From NCBI GenBank assembly GCA_030278955.1, contig JAOANR010000002.1, forward strand, positions 22,616,057 through 22,680,056: DNA of 64,000 bases, written 5' to 3'. The stretch comes from Hygrophila difformis (Eukaryota; Streptophyta; Magnoliopsida; Lamiales; Acanthaceae). Positions within the stretch are counted from its first letter, which is position 1. Each line of letters starts with the position of its first letter. Of this stretch, positions 33,168 through 44,470 are shown piece after piece. A program made the translations under genes and the position numbers. Under the pieces are notes generated by a model. It did no database searches and was not told where the DNA came from. It worked only from the letters and a program-made list of their open reading frames with translations.

Positions 33168-34022
33168 CAATAATCTAAAGCCTGAAGTCCTTGATCTAAA
33201 CACTTTCTCGGTCGAATTCGGTCGCCGGAAAGTCGTCGGAAGGTCGTCGGAAAGTGAGGAACTTGTGTTTTCGGTTTTGGGAGAGTTTAAGATGAAGAAA
33301 AGGGTTTGGAGACTGAAAAGTTGGATAGGGAGCAGCCAATTCTCGGCCTTATTGCCTTTCCCTCGGCTGGAATCAAGTTTCCAAAGTCGGGGTCGTAAAT
33401 TTTGGCAAGAAATCGCCGAAATCGGGCAAGTTGGCAGCTGCTGCTGCACTGGCGCGCTGGTGGCGCGGTGTTAGGCCAAAGGGCGCGCGGCGGGCGCGCG
33501 GCCTGGTCTGGGCCGTGCGTTCGGACTGGGCCGTGCGATCCCGTCGGCCCTTTTCTCCTCTCTTTCGGACTTCTGTGCTCTTACGTTTTCGGGCTCGATT
33601 TTTCGGGTCATTCTCGGATTACAAATTCTTATCTTAAATTTATCTCGTCTCGAATTAATCCCGTATTCGAAATCTGGAGTTCGTCGCGTTTGGATTCGTC
33701 GGCTTCTAATTCGTCGTCCTTTGACTCCCATGCAACAATTTATCTAATTAAATTATTTCCGACTCCACGGTTTCCTGGAACTAAAATTCTTTTCTTTCTT
33801 GAATTTAATTCCAATTCTTTTGACTCGATTTCATGGAATGTCTTCGGGCTTCCTTTCCCTCCTTTATTCCATTTTGAATTTTTGAATCTATCGGCGTCTC
33901 ATTTCCGAGCAATAATTTATTGTGCTAAATTATTTTCTTCTTCTCGGAGATATTTCAACCTTGATTTGATTAAGAAATAAATTTTATTCCTTTGGACGCC
34001 GATAAAAATCCCGGGTAATACA

Positions 34023-34027
34023 GTGGT
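34023..34027. repeat. Target site duplication GTGGT, right copy
   Basis: Exact match to 25757-25761. Confidence 0.92.
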
Positions 34028-34645
34028 TCAGGACAAAAGTCAGAAAAAGCAGAAATGAACAGTGGCATTCAAACAGCGTAATCTCACCCTATTTCAGATC
34101 AAAAAGCTATTCTAAGCTAAAAACAAACAAGAAACATTCAAAATAAGGAAGAACATGCTTAAACAAAACTGGACAGAATTTTAAAAATAAAGCAAGAGTC
34201 CTAATCTAGGGTTTGACCACACTCAAATACACAGCATCATCCATAAAATGCAAACAGTAAACATAAAAATAGCATAATGGGGGTCAAGTGACCCCAAAAT
34301 GAAAAAGAAAGCATTTTAATCCATGGGGTGTGAGACCCATTTCATGATTTGGGACACAAATGATGAATGTTTTCCCATATTATTGAAGGGGTGTTGTTAA
34401 TACCCATGATTTGGGTATTACAAACCCTAAAACAAGAGTTTAGAAACTAAAACATGGTATAAAAGTGGCTATCTAGATAACTGTGAACAGTAAAAACACT
34501 AAACTAAACTAAACTAAGAGCAAAAATTAAATAATACATGAAAATAAATCTAAACTACACTACCTAAGAGAGAACTCCTACTGCTTGCCTTCAAGAGAGC
34601 TCTAATCAACAAAATTCCAACCCCTAGCTCATGGGAAACACCTCA

Positions 34646-34653
34646 TATTTATA
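34646..34653 (-). promoter_or_regulatory. TATA box of the Athila solo LTR
   Basis: On - TATAAATA within TTCTATAAATATGAGG, lying just downstream (on -) of hairpin cluster A. Confidence 0.65.
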
Positions 34654-34709
34654 GAAGTGTAACCCTAAGCCCATGGGCCTTGATTCTGGCCCATTGTGTC
34701 TTAAGACAT

Positions 34710-34975
34710 CACACACATCACAGCTTTGTCTCGGAGCATCAAGTTTGGTCGCGGAACACACTGCATGTGGCAAAGCTTCTCGACTGGGTCTGGTGTCTCT
34801 AATTGGGTTTCTTGGTCGCGGAACATGCCTTTGTCGCGGAGCATGCCATCGCGACAAAGGTCATCGCGACAAAGGGCTTGGCTGGTTTCCTTCTTCATCT
34901 GAGCTGCTTGGTCGCGGAATCCTCCTTTGTCGCGGAACATGCATCGCGACAAAGGGCTTCCGCGACAAAGGTGTT
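34710..34975 (-). repeat. Hairpin cluster A of the solo LTR
   Basis: GTCGCGGAACATGC / GCATGCCATCGCGAC-like inverted arms near 34745, 34815-34875 and 34910-34972. The cluster sits immediately upstream of the TATA box on the - strand. Confidence 0.8.
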
Positions 34976-35363
34976 CCTGGGCCTGCTGGATTGGGCCAGA
35001 TGGGCCGAAAATATTCTTTTTGTGGGCTTTTCTCTCTTTTCCCATCTTTTTGTATTTTGTGGGCTTGCTTTATTCTTTTGCCCATCTTTTTGTATTTTGT
35101 GGGCTTGCTTTATTCTTTTGCCCATCTTTTTCATTCCTTTTTCTTTTCTTTTCTTTTTCTCATGTTTTTGGATTTTTCTAACATAAATATGTAATAAAAT
35201 TACATATTTCTGCCTTTTTCACACCAGCTTATTATTTTACAATTATGCATAAATCAGTCCAATTCGACTGCTTTCTTACTTAATGTAAGACCGGAATGCG
35301 ATCAAATGCCCGTTTAAGACACGGAAATGGATTGAAAATAATGGTCATTTCTGGCCATTATCA

Positions 35364-35550
35364 GAGCGCCTATGCCAACCATAGGCTTCTCTTGGTTAAC
35401 CTCTATGGCGGTTTCCACATCATTAGGAGTGGCCGCACCAAAGTTCACTTGTGCTGCCTCGCTAGTTGGTTGGACCTCAGGCTGCAATTTTGTTTTCTCG
35501 GGTTCGTCCAGAGTCCTGCAGTAAGCAAGGAACCCCTCATAGCTGTCAGG
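35364..35550 (-). pseudogene. Tat pol fragment between two Athila LTRs
   Basis: On - an open stretch (SYEGFLAYCRTLDEPEK near 35540-35490, ending KPMVGIGAL at 35368) that joins in frame with GIMTENLG at 22290 when the solo LTR and one GAGCG copy are ignored. It is upstream of the acidic linker and protease. Confidence 0.75.
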
Positions 35551-35837
35551 TGATAATGGCCAGAAATGTCCATTATTTTCAATCCATTTCCGTGTCTGAA
35601 ACGGGCATTTGATCGCATTCCGGTCTTATATTAAATAAGAAAGCAGCTGAATTGGACTGATTTATGCATATTTGTAAAAATAATAAGCTGGTATGAAAAA
35701 TGCATAAATATGTAATTTTATTTCATATTTATGTTAGAAAAATCCAAAAACATGAGAAAAAGAAAAGAAAATAAAATGGAATTAAAAGATGGGAAAAGAA
35801 ATGAAAAACCCACAAAAATGCATTTTTCAGGTATTTA

Positions 35838-36085
35838 CGACGCTAGCCAGATCTACGACGCTAAACTTGTTTAACGTCGTAACATAGCGTCGTAGGCAGA
35901 AATGAAGGCAGAATTCAAACTGAAGATAGTTACGACGCTAAGCAAGGATAGCGTCGTACTCAAGGATAGCGTCGTAAGCTGTCAAGTTGGGGACAATTTG
36001 TGTTACCAAATTGGAGGCTTACGACGTGAGACATGTTCCACGTCGTGCATGAGGATGGCGTCGTAAGGAGGTTGACGTTGTAATA
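35838..36085 (+). repeat. Hairpin cluster A of the Athila LTR
   Basis: Inverted arms TACGACGCTA / TAGCGTCGTA (10 bp, near 35934-35970), TACGACG / CGTCGTA (near 35857-35885) and ACGACGTG / CACGTCGT (near 36020-36045). Confidence 0.85.
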
Positions 36086-36571
36086 AGCCCAGAATTCAAA
36101 ATCAAATGGGCTCATGGGCCTAGGGTTTCCCACCTGTTTAAGGACAAGTTGACTCCTATGATCAGTCTCTTCACAATATTCGATTCCTTGGAGACAACTT
36201 CAGTTCTTGAGAGGTGTGTAGGTAGTTAGTGTAGTGAGGTTTACTTTTTCTTGTGTATTATTTATTTCCTTGCAATTTAGCTAGCTTATTATTCACTGAT
36301 TAGTTTAAATTAGTTTTAGTTTAGTGTTTTTGAACCTAGATAACCACTGTTTCATTATTTTCAGCTTTGTTAAACATTATTAAGGTTTGAAATACCCAAA
36401 TAATGGGTATTATCAAACCATTTTCTTATAAATGGGAAGTTAATCACAAAAAGAGTCCTAAATCATGAAATGGAGCCTATTCCATGGATTTACATGTTCT
36501 ATTTTTGCTTATTGACCACTTGGTTTCTTAGTGTCACATAGTAAGATCCAAAACACTCTCACAAAAACCCA

Positions 36572-37121
36572 CTTACGACGCCAAGTCTCACGTCGTGATC
36601 CTAGGATCATGTTGTAATTTAATGTTTGGCGTCGTACTTCCCAATTTCATAAACACTTCTAAAAATCCATACTACGACGCTATCCTCACGACGTGATCCT
36701 AGGATCACGTCGTAATTTAATGAATAACGTTGCAGTCCCCCTAACTTTAAAAATCAAAGTCCGAACATTGCGACGCCAGTCTCCCGACATGATCCTAGGA
36801 TCACGTCGTAATTTAATGTTTGGCATCGTAAATTCTATCTTTTTTAAGAACCACTTTTCCTTACTACGACGCTAAACTCACGTCATGAACCAATTTTCAC
36901 GTCGTAACATGTGCTTAGCGTCGTAGTCTCCAAACTTCTAATCCAACATGCACGACGTCAAACCTACAACGTGAACCATGTTTCACGTCGTAATAAGGTT
37001 AGCGACGTACACAACACCCCTTTAACTCAAAATTTTTACATCATCTTTACCAACCCACGACGACGCTAGCCTCACGACGTGATCCTAGGATCACGTCGTA
37101 AAATCTGTCTAGCGTCGTAAT
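36572..37121 (+). repeat. Hairpin cluster B: six two-level hairpins of the Athila LTR
   Basis: Units begin near 36572, 36671, 36763, 36862, 36950 and 37057. In each, outer arms (for example CTACGACGCTAA / TTAGCGTCGTAG) enclose an inner palindrome. Two inner palindromes, 36688-36713 and 37074-37099, are perfect over 26 bp, centred on ATCCTAGGAT. Confidence 0.9.
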
Positions 37122-39664
37122 TGGCAATCCTTTGCCAAATTTTAAATTCTCCATTTTCTCCATGAATTAATTGAACCCTTAAGTGATTAATTAATGATTA
37201 TGATTAGCAATAATTAAAATCAATAATTACCATGATTAAAGGACCTTTGTTCAATTACCATTAAAATAATTTTCTATAAACAAAACCTTGATTCCTTAAG
37301 CAGATAATCCGGACTGTAAATTATTATGGTATTAAGGATTATTTAAGTCATTAATTATGGATTTAAATCCATACCCTTGCACGAGAAACCAATGTATCTC
37401 ATGCAAGGCATTTTTATTTTATTTTATTCGATTTTCGGTCTTTTCCGTGTTGTGTGAAACAACTAGTAAGAAGTATAACAGACTAATGTTGGCAGATATT
37501 CCCACACGGATAAATTAGGTTGTGGTCTGTATATTAATTACTAGATGTTATTTTGCATGGTCCGGATAGTGGTCGGTGGAAGCCTTGGCAGTTCGTCTAT
37601 CCGGGATTATAATAGCTGCTCAGCTGACTCCTATCCGGATACAGTTTTCTTTTCTTTATTTTAATTTCCGAACCCGAATTCTAATCTGTGATAGGACCCA
37701 AATGATATGTGTCAATATCATTTGATAAATATTTCAGAAAACAACCATGTAGGTTTTTATCTGGATTCACAGATAGTAGAGGCCCAACTGGTAGCGAAAC
37801 TGCCATTATAGGGTTATCTGCTGTCTAAAATCATTCCATCTTAATAATTGAGGAACTTGACCACAGTCAACTGCAGTCCAATTAACCTCGATTATTTTGT
37901 CACCTCTTTAGCCAAAACTCTCCTCACGTCCGACTATCTCATCTCTGTGTCACGTATTCTGTCTGAACCCACCATTATATTTTGGGTTGGTTAATTTTAC
38001 AATTCATTATATCTGTATGCATGTTATTATTATGTAGATATTGTGGTCATAATATTTTGGGATCCTTCCCTAGGACATATGAGTCTTGATTTAAATCAGA
38101 TATTGCATATTAAATTTCCAACAAAAAATCATTTATAAAATCCAGATCTAAGTATGGGATAAATTCCGCAGTGATGTCTAGTTCATATTCTGTCAAGGGT
38201 TGCTTTTGGGAAATTAGAAGCAGAGTCAGCGATTAGGTTTCATTTAGACTGAAAGGATTTGTATTTTTATTGAGAGTCTAGTACCTTTTTAGGGAATGGT
38301 TTTCAAATTCATTTTTTCCAAAAATTACTGTGTGTTGGAAATCTGGTATTAAATACTACACTGAGATGGGGTCCGCTTGGATTCAAATATGGTGTGATAA
38401 ATAATTCTAGAGGAACAACACTCGGGCCTTGGTTATTTTCTGAGATAGGGTTGAGTTCCTTTCAACTGCTATCCTCTTCTGCCTAAGCCTATTTTTGAGT
38501 CCTTAGTGAGTGCATCCAGAACGAACTAATTTATTAGTTCGTTTCATTAGTTTGTATCTCATAACCACCCGGAAGGAAGTGAACATTGTGAGCGGTTCAC
38601 CGAGATCCGGGAATTCTTGATCCGCATCCGGTCATCTTGACTGGGGGCTCTCTTATACTACCAGGGTAACGCTTTTAAAACTTCCGAGTGATAGGTTTTT
38701 AAATGCTTCCTTTATCGCTTTCTTTACTGCTTTCTTTTAAATGCTTTCTTAGAGGTCACTCGGATGTGTTGAGAGAGGTTCTAACTACTTCTAGGTTTGA
38801 GAGTTATGTGATAGTTGAGGGTTTGATTAGAATCTTTGGGTGTGACATGGGGGAATGATAGCAGTACTCGGCACTTCAACTAATGATTTGTCAGGTGTTG
38901 CTTGTCCACCACAGATGAATGACATACCCTGGCCGGGGCAGTTATAAGTCTGTGGTATCTTAAAATTTGTATTCTTAAGAACATGTAAACTCATACTGTA
39001 AGAACCTGTCTGTTAAAGGGAACATAGTAATGAGGGCATCAGAATTAGCTATCTGATAGGATTATCCCAAACAAAGATCTGTGTAACAAAATGGATGTTT
39101 AATTATGTTTTATCTGAATCTTGTCCAATTTTTATTCTTTTCTTCATGTCCCTTCTATCCACCTTTAAACATGCTTATTAGATAGCTTAGCATAAATTTG
39201 TTGCTTTCTTAGAATAGTTCTAAATGCTTTCTTAGACAGATTTAATTGCTTCCTCAGAACATATTTACCTACTTTCTAGAATTGTTTTAATATGCTTTGT
39301 AGGATAATTTTATTTGCTTTCATAGTTTAGATTTAATTCAGACAAGTAGTTATTAGATCGATCCTTAAACTGATTTGAGCAATACGAGTGGAAAATCTGG
39401 TAAAACAGTGTGGGACCTGCTTCTATCGCACATCCTCCAGTGAACGATCCGGTCTTACTATAAATTACTGCAATTTTTGACACCGTGGGCTTTCGGGCCA
39501 CAGTTTCTTAACACGAGTAATAAAAACGTGACAACCTATAAATATATCCTTAATCCCAACTCCATCTTCATAAATTGATTTTCATTAAATAAAATCTAAA
39601 CCGAGATTATTTCATTATTATTATTTTCAAAAATACTGATAGTAAGAAATTGTCAAAAGTTTCA

Positions 39665-39682
39665 TGGCGCCGTTGTCGGGGA
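39665..39682 (+). other. Primer binding site, tRNA-Asp
   Basis: TGGCGCCGTTGTCGGGGA directly follows the LTR. The complement of the tRNA-Asp 3' end is the known primer site of Athila elements. Confidence 0.9.
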
Positions 39683-39822
39683 GGATGCAACGCCGTTTTA
39701 TTAAAAGAATTACATTCCTGATTGCTCATAGTTAGTTTATACATATAAATACATATTTATTCACCGAACCAATTCTAAGCTGGGGATTGTACAGGTCCTG
39801 TCATTGCTGAATTCACTGTTCT

Positions 39823-41937
39823 ATGCAAAGGAGAAAAGAGACACCAGCCGAGATCCCGTTCAATTTCGAAATTGAGAGAACTGCCAGACTCTTAAGGGCA
39901 CAGGCTAGAATACGCAAGGAACGGGAAAGGTAGGCACTACTCACTCCCAGTACAAGCAGTGATCTTTCTGAGATGGCAAATCCGGACATTCCACCGATCA
40001 TACCACCTAACCCACAACTCCAAAGCATCCGTGAGGATCCCGAAGACGTTAATGACGAGAATTTGGACGATCTCCCTCCTCAGGTCATTCATGGAGGTGG
40101 GAACTTACCAAATCTCGGCCATCAACCCTTCGAGGGTCCTCCAAACAACCAGAACAACAAAAATTTCACCAATAACCCCAACTTCCATAATCAGCAGTAT
40201 CAAAACCCGAACCAGTATAATCAGAACCAGTATCCACCAAACCCACAGGATCATAATGACCCAAGGAATTTCTATCCCAACCAGAACTTCAATCCGCAAG
40301 AACAGTACAAAGGAAAGTACCAAGGAGGTCAAGGGAACAACCAGCAACCCGCTGCAGCTAATTACATGCAGCCGATAGTGGAACCATATTTGAACGTACC
40401 GGGCAGAGCACCAATCGCAGCCAGAAACTTTGAGCTGGAACCCGCTCTAATCAATCTGGTGCAGAATAGCCAATTCGCAGGGGCCAACCACGAGGACCCA
40501 CACGACCATTTGGCAACATTATTAGAACTCTGCAACATGATTAAGAACCAGGGAGTCTCGCAAAACACTATTCAGATGATGTTGTTTCCATTCTCGTTGT
40601 GCAGTGGAGCAAAAACTTGGTATAAGTCGATGCCGGTCAACCAGAGAAGCAGCTGGGAGGATATAGTAAGAAACTTTTTGGTGAAGTACTTTCCAGAATG
40701 GAAGATAGATGAAGGGAGGTCGAAAATTTCTGAATTCAAGATGAAACCTGAGGAATCTTTGTATGACGCTAAGGAAAGATTTATGAACTTGTTGAGAAAG
40801 TGCCCTCAGCACGGGTTTCAAGGATGGGAACAGTTAAGAAAGTTTTACAATGGGCTGACACCAGCTTGGAAGCACATGCTTGATGCAGCAGGGGGACAAC
40901 ACCTGTTACACATGCCCATGGACCAAGCATGGGCAAAGATTGAAACATTGAGTGTAAATCGGTCTGTACTAAATGATGATAATGTTAATGATCCCCCTCC
41001 CCGTGGACTTTGTGCTGTAGGTACAACAGAAAAATCTGATTTTGAGAAACTTCAAGAACAAGTGGTTGCATTGTCTGTAAACTAGAGAGCAGGAAGCTCA
41101 GCTCAAGGACAGCAAATAGAGGCAATCTGCGGACTGTGTCTGGGTGCTCACGCAACTGACACATGGAGAAAGTTGCATTTGAAAGCTGTAATTTTGCAAG
41201 AGCTTTCCAAAACCGACACCCGAACCTATCTTACTCCAACAACAATGCCCTTAATTCACATCAGTTGAATAAGCCACGCCAGTTCAACCCACAGCAGAAC
41301 CAAGGATTCATCCAGAATAGGGGCCAGAACATTAAGAACTAGAACCAAAATTTCCAACCCCAAATCCAGCAAAGACCCCATCAGAACCAAAATTTTCAGC
41401 AACCCAACCAGAATTTCCAGAACTTTCAGCCCCAGTTTGTTCCCAACCAAGGTCAGTGGAACCAAAACCAGAATCAGAATCAGGTTCAAAAGCCACCATC
41501 AAGGCTGGAGAACCTGATGACTGATTTCATCACAAGCCAGAAGGAGATCATTTCTCAACTGCAGGCCTCCATAAGGAATGTGGAGACACAAGTGACTCAG
41601 ATGGCTAATGAGCTTCAGAAAAGGGATAAGGGAACATTGCCAAGCGCTGCAGAAAAGACACCGCAGTGCAAAGCAATTACTCTAAAATCTGGGAAGGTTT
41701 TGGCTGGGCCAAGAGGAAAGGATACTGGAAAAGAAAATGGGAAAGATGATACTGTTGATAAGGAAGCAATAGATGCCGAAAAAGAGGTAGCCGAACAGCA
41801 GGATGAAGCTGCATCAGAGAAGGCTGAGATAAAAAACGGTACTGGTGAAGGTACAACTTCTGCCCCTTTACCACCAAAACATGATAACAATAAATTCATG
41901 CCAAGGGTCCCGTACCCAGCAAAGCTGAAAAATAAAT
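39823..41937 (+). pseudogene. Athila gag (broken)
   Basis: The start ATG at 39823 gives the N-terminal part with FNFEIERTARLL, interrupted by TAG at 39931. The frame continues at 39973-41085 (Asn/Pro/Gln-rich, then the capsid-like part with SGAKTWYKSM and SWEDIVRNFLVKYFP). TAG occurs at 41083. A knuckle-like CGLCLGAHATDTW (41128 on) has Trp in place of the last Cys. A frameshift near 41165 precedes a Gln/Asn-rich stretch, a TAG at 41341, and the C-terminal part 41517-41937, ending in TAA. Confidence 0.85.
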
Positions 41938-42620
41938 AACAAGATCTGAAGTTTGAAAATTTTTTGAAGAGATTGCATGAAGTTGAGATTACCATTCCAC
42001 TCATTGAAATGATTTCTGAAATTCCAACCTATGCTAAGTTCTTAAAAGAAATGATTTCAGGAAAAAGAAAGGTTGAGCAAGAGGAACTGGTGGTACTCAA
42101 GAGCATTTGAAGTGCCATTATACAGAAGAAACTGCCCGAGAAAAAGGAAGATCCTGGCTGCTACACTCTACCAATTCGAATTGGTCAAATCAATGCAGGA
42201 AAAAGGATTATGTGATCTTGGATCGAGTATCAACGTAATGCCTTTGGCTATGGTGAAACGTCTGAAGCTTGGAATTTTGGAGCCAATCAAAATGAGGCTA
42301 CAGCTTGCAGACAGATCGATCATGCAGCCGATCGGGATTTTGAGAGATGTAATAATCAGGGCAGGAAGCACACCTTTTCCGGCAGACTTCATCATATTGG
42401 ACATAGAGTAGGACTCTGACATGCCTCTCATCCTTGGAAGGCCATTTCTGGCCACAGGCAGAGCACTAATTGATGCCAAATCCGGGAAAGTAACGCTCCA
42501 CGTGGACGGAGAAGAGGTGGTCTTCGACATGGCAAAACTGCAGAAATTTCCAAGCGACAGTTCTTGTTTTTCTTTTGATGATGTAATAGTTAGGAATGAG
42601 ACAGACAGTGAGGCAGAGCT
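41938..42620 (+). pseudogene. Athila linker and protease
   Basis: After the gag stop the frame continues with FLKRLHEVEITIPLIEM. A frameshift near 42185 leads to the protease core LCDLGSSINVMPLAM (42211 on; DLGSS active site) and MPLILGRPFLATGRALID (42421 on), separated by TAG at 42409. The sequence is cut at 42620 by the solo LTR. Confidence 0.82.
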
Positions 42621-42949
42621 TGTAACACCCCGGATTTGATAACCCAGGCCGGGATGTCACCGCCATACCTCCCTAGCAAGACACTGATTCTCCGTGCTTG
42701 CTAAAGAGATGCAAGGCTATAGGTATTGCAAAGAGTTTTAAAACAAGTCCGGAATTTATTTAAAAATAATAATAATTCTCATCCACACATAATAGTGATA
42801 ATAATAAGTCGCAGCGGAAATAATAAAATGGGCCGACATGGCCAAAACTCGGGTTTTACATGCCCGATATGTAACTATCATAAAACGACAAATCAATGTT
42901 TATAAGAAATATCCCCCGAATGCACATGCTCATGCATTTTCTCCATACT

Positions 42950-44470
42950 CTGAAAAAAAAAGAAAAACAATAATTTTATCAGTATTATAAAATACTGAGT
43001 AAGTCGATCCTAACATAGCAATAAAGGGGTTCAATTAAATAATTAAATTTTTACTCCTAGGCATGCATACAAACATTCCATTTACCAATTTAAAAATAAA
43101 TCATTTAGTTGTATACTTGAACATGCATTTAAATTCATACATAATAATTTAACATGTTATAAAATTTAAGACATAATATTAAAATGCATAATTTAAAGAT
43201 ATGAATAAATAAATAAATACATAAAAGAATTAAGTCTTTTATTTTTCCCCTGTTACGTCACCAACTCAATATTTTAGTGTAGCCGGTCGTCCGGCGGCCG
43301 CAGCCGTTTCGTAAGTTTCTTGTGTAGCCGGTCATCCGGCGGCCGCAACCGTATCTGCCATACCCAGTAACACTCCGGAGCCTCGGGAATCCATACGGAT
43401 ACTCCCGAGAGTGTAGGCCATGTATCTCATGCCGTTTAGGCGTAGTTTTTCAATCAAGTATCTTGCGTCCATTATAGGCACGCCGAAAAAGGCTAGAGGG
43501 GCACCCTGCAGAGTACTCACCCTCCACCAAAGTATCTCATATCGTTTTGATTTAGTGTAATAGGATTTTTCAAAAGTATAGGTTTATCGTATTTCAAGGT
43601 TTCGACCGTTTGTTTCGAAATTTCAAAATCTCTTTGTTTTAAAATCGTTTGGCGTCACAGTTTACGCCTTTTTAATTTAAAAATTCATTTCAAGTCCGAA
43701 AAATCTGATATTTGTACAGTATATCAAAAACACCCTAACGAACAACTTTCGTGTTTTAACGATTTCGAAATAAGGTGAGGAAACATGTCAAAAATCGAGT
43801 TCATTACACAGGTAGTGTTCTGTCCGGATTCAGTTCTGACACAGTTCAGAAAATCGACTTTTTGACCTATCAAATGGACTCCAAAAATTCTGAAATTTTA
43901 TATACACATACTAGACATGATTATCTACAACTTTTGTTTAGATTGCAAAGACTAATTTGGACTAAATGTCATAGAAACATGCTCATCAAGTTCGGTCATA
44001 TGCACTGTCAGTTTTTCGAAAAGTGTTTCGAAAATAGTTTATGTTTGATGCGATTTGAGATAGCAAACATTGATGAAAATCTCTGAAATTTTTACACAAC
44101 ATAGATTAATGTGTTAGGATCAAAAGTCTAGTTTTGAGTTTCTTGGATTGAACTCTCAAAATATGATTTTTAAACGGATTTCAGAAATTGCGCAAGTTGG
44201 GGTTTTTAGGTTCGATTTTTATGTTTCGTTACAAAGTGACTAAATCGGACGCCCCTAAGCCACCCGTATTGATATGAAAGGCATCAACTTACTGTAATAG
44301 AGTGTTTGGTCGTCCTAGGGTCGCTCGGTTCGTTCAAAGTCACCACGAACGGATCCACGCACACGTTCTCCTTCTCCTTCGGCCACGAACGTGTTTGCAA
44401 GTCCAAGATTCGAAAGTTAGATTGAGGTTTTAGATTAACAACGAGAAAAAGACCTAATGTAAACCCTTAC
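42950..44470 (-). other. Predicted leader intron of the solo LTR
   Basis: On -, donor TTG/GTAAGG at 44470, acceptor TTTTTTTTCAG/AGT at 42950 (1521 bp). A CTGAT branch point lies 29 nt upstream in hairpin TCAGTATT-TTAT-AATACTGA. Confidence 0.55.
43281..43345 (-). repeat. Two GC-rich hairpin units with NotI-like cores (solo LTR)
   Basis: On + two copies of AGCCGGTCRTCCGGCGGCCG. GCCGG pairs with CCGGC around a 4-base loop, next to a GCGGCCGC palindrome. They lie 331 bp before the predicted 3' splice site. Confidence 0.8.

Larger units (their letters stand above)
25762..34022 (-). mobile_element. Gag-only chromovirus (Tekay/Del-like), complete LTR pair
   Basis: 8261 bp: two 3082-bp LTRs (25762-28843 and 30941-34022) around a 2097-bp internal region, with GTGGT duplications. 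On the - strand it has a tRNA-Met primer site and an intact gag; protease, RT, RNase H and integrase are missing. LTRs differ at about 15 positions by eye (about 0.5%), so this is the youngest insertion in the window. Mobilisation would need pol from a relative. Confidence 0.93.
30941..34022 (-). repeat. 5' LTR of the gag-only element
   Basis: On - it starts TGTATTACCCGGG and ends CCGGGGTCTTACA (one base different from the usual GTGTTACA). Predicted intron on -: donor TTG/GTAAGA at 33167, acceptor CCTACAG at 31278, branch-point hairpin 31307-31323. Confidence 0.95.
22300..35363 (-). mobile_element. Athila-type solo LTR, containing a nested chromovirus
   Basis: On - it starts TGATAATGGCC (35363) and ends GTCAAAAGTTTCA (22300), the same ends as the Athila LTR at 35551-39664. 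Net length without the nested element is about 4.8 kb. No Athila primer site or coding sequence adjoins either end, so this is a solo LTR left by LTR-LTR recombination. A TATA motif (TATAAATA on -, 34646-34653) and two hairpin clusters are recognisable. The last 300 bp (22300-22600) contain a diverged second copy of the LTR tail. Confidence 0.8.
11816..35550 (-). mobile_element. Tat-lineage Ty3/gypsy element with antisense PMD gene (interrupted, 5' part outside window)
   Basis: Read on the - strand: pol with protease, RT, RNase H, an added archaeal-type RNase H, and integrase (17924-22294), then an antisense gene on + (about 12378-17763), a purine tract and the 3' LTR (11816-12248). The second RNase H between the first and the integrase is diagnostic for the Tat lineage. 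An Athila solo LTR occupies 22300-35363, and the pol frame resumes at 35364-35550. There the Athila element at 35551 cuts it again. Gag and the 5' LTR would lie beyond the window. Confidence 0.85.
35551..39664 (+). repeat. 5' LTR of the Athila element
   Basis: 4114 bp, TGATAATGGCC ... GTCAAAAGTTTCA. The start can fold on itself (ATAATGG ... CCATTAT). Contains hairpin cluster A (35838-36085), a probable transcription start region near 36130-36210, and hairpin cluster B (36572-37121). The remaining 2.5 kb is AT-rich and non-coding. Confidence 0.88.

Noticed and set aside
34673..35194. 173-aa cysteine/phenylalanine-rich frame antisense in the Athila solo LTR
   Set aside because: Overlaps the hairpin cluster and T-rich tracts, several frames are open at once, and there is no recognisable domain.
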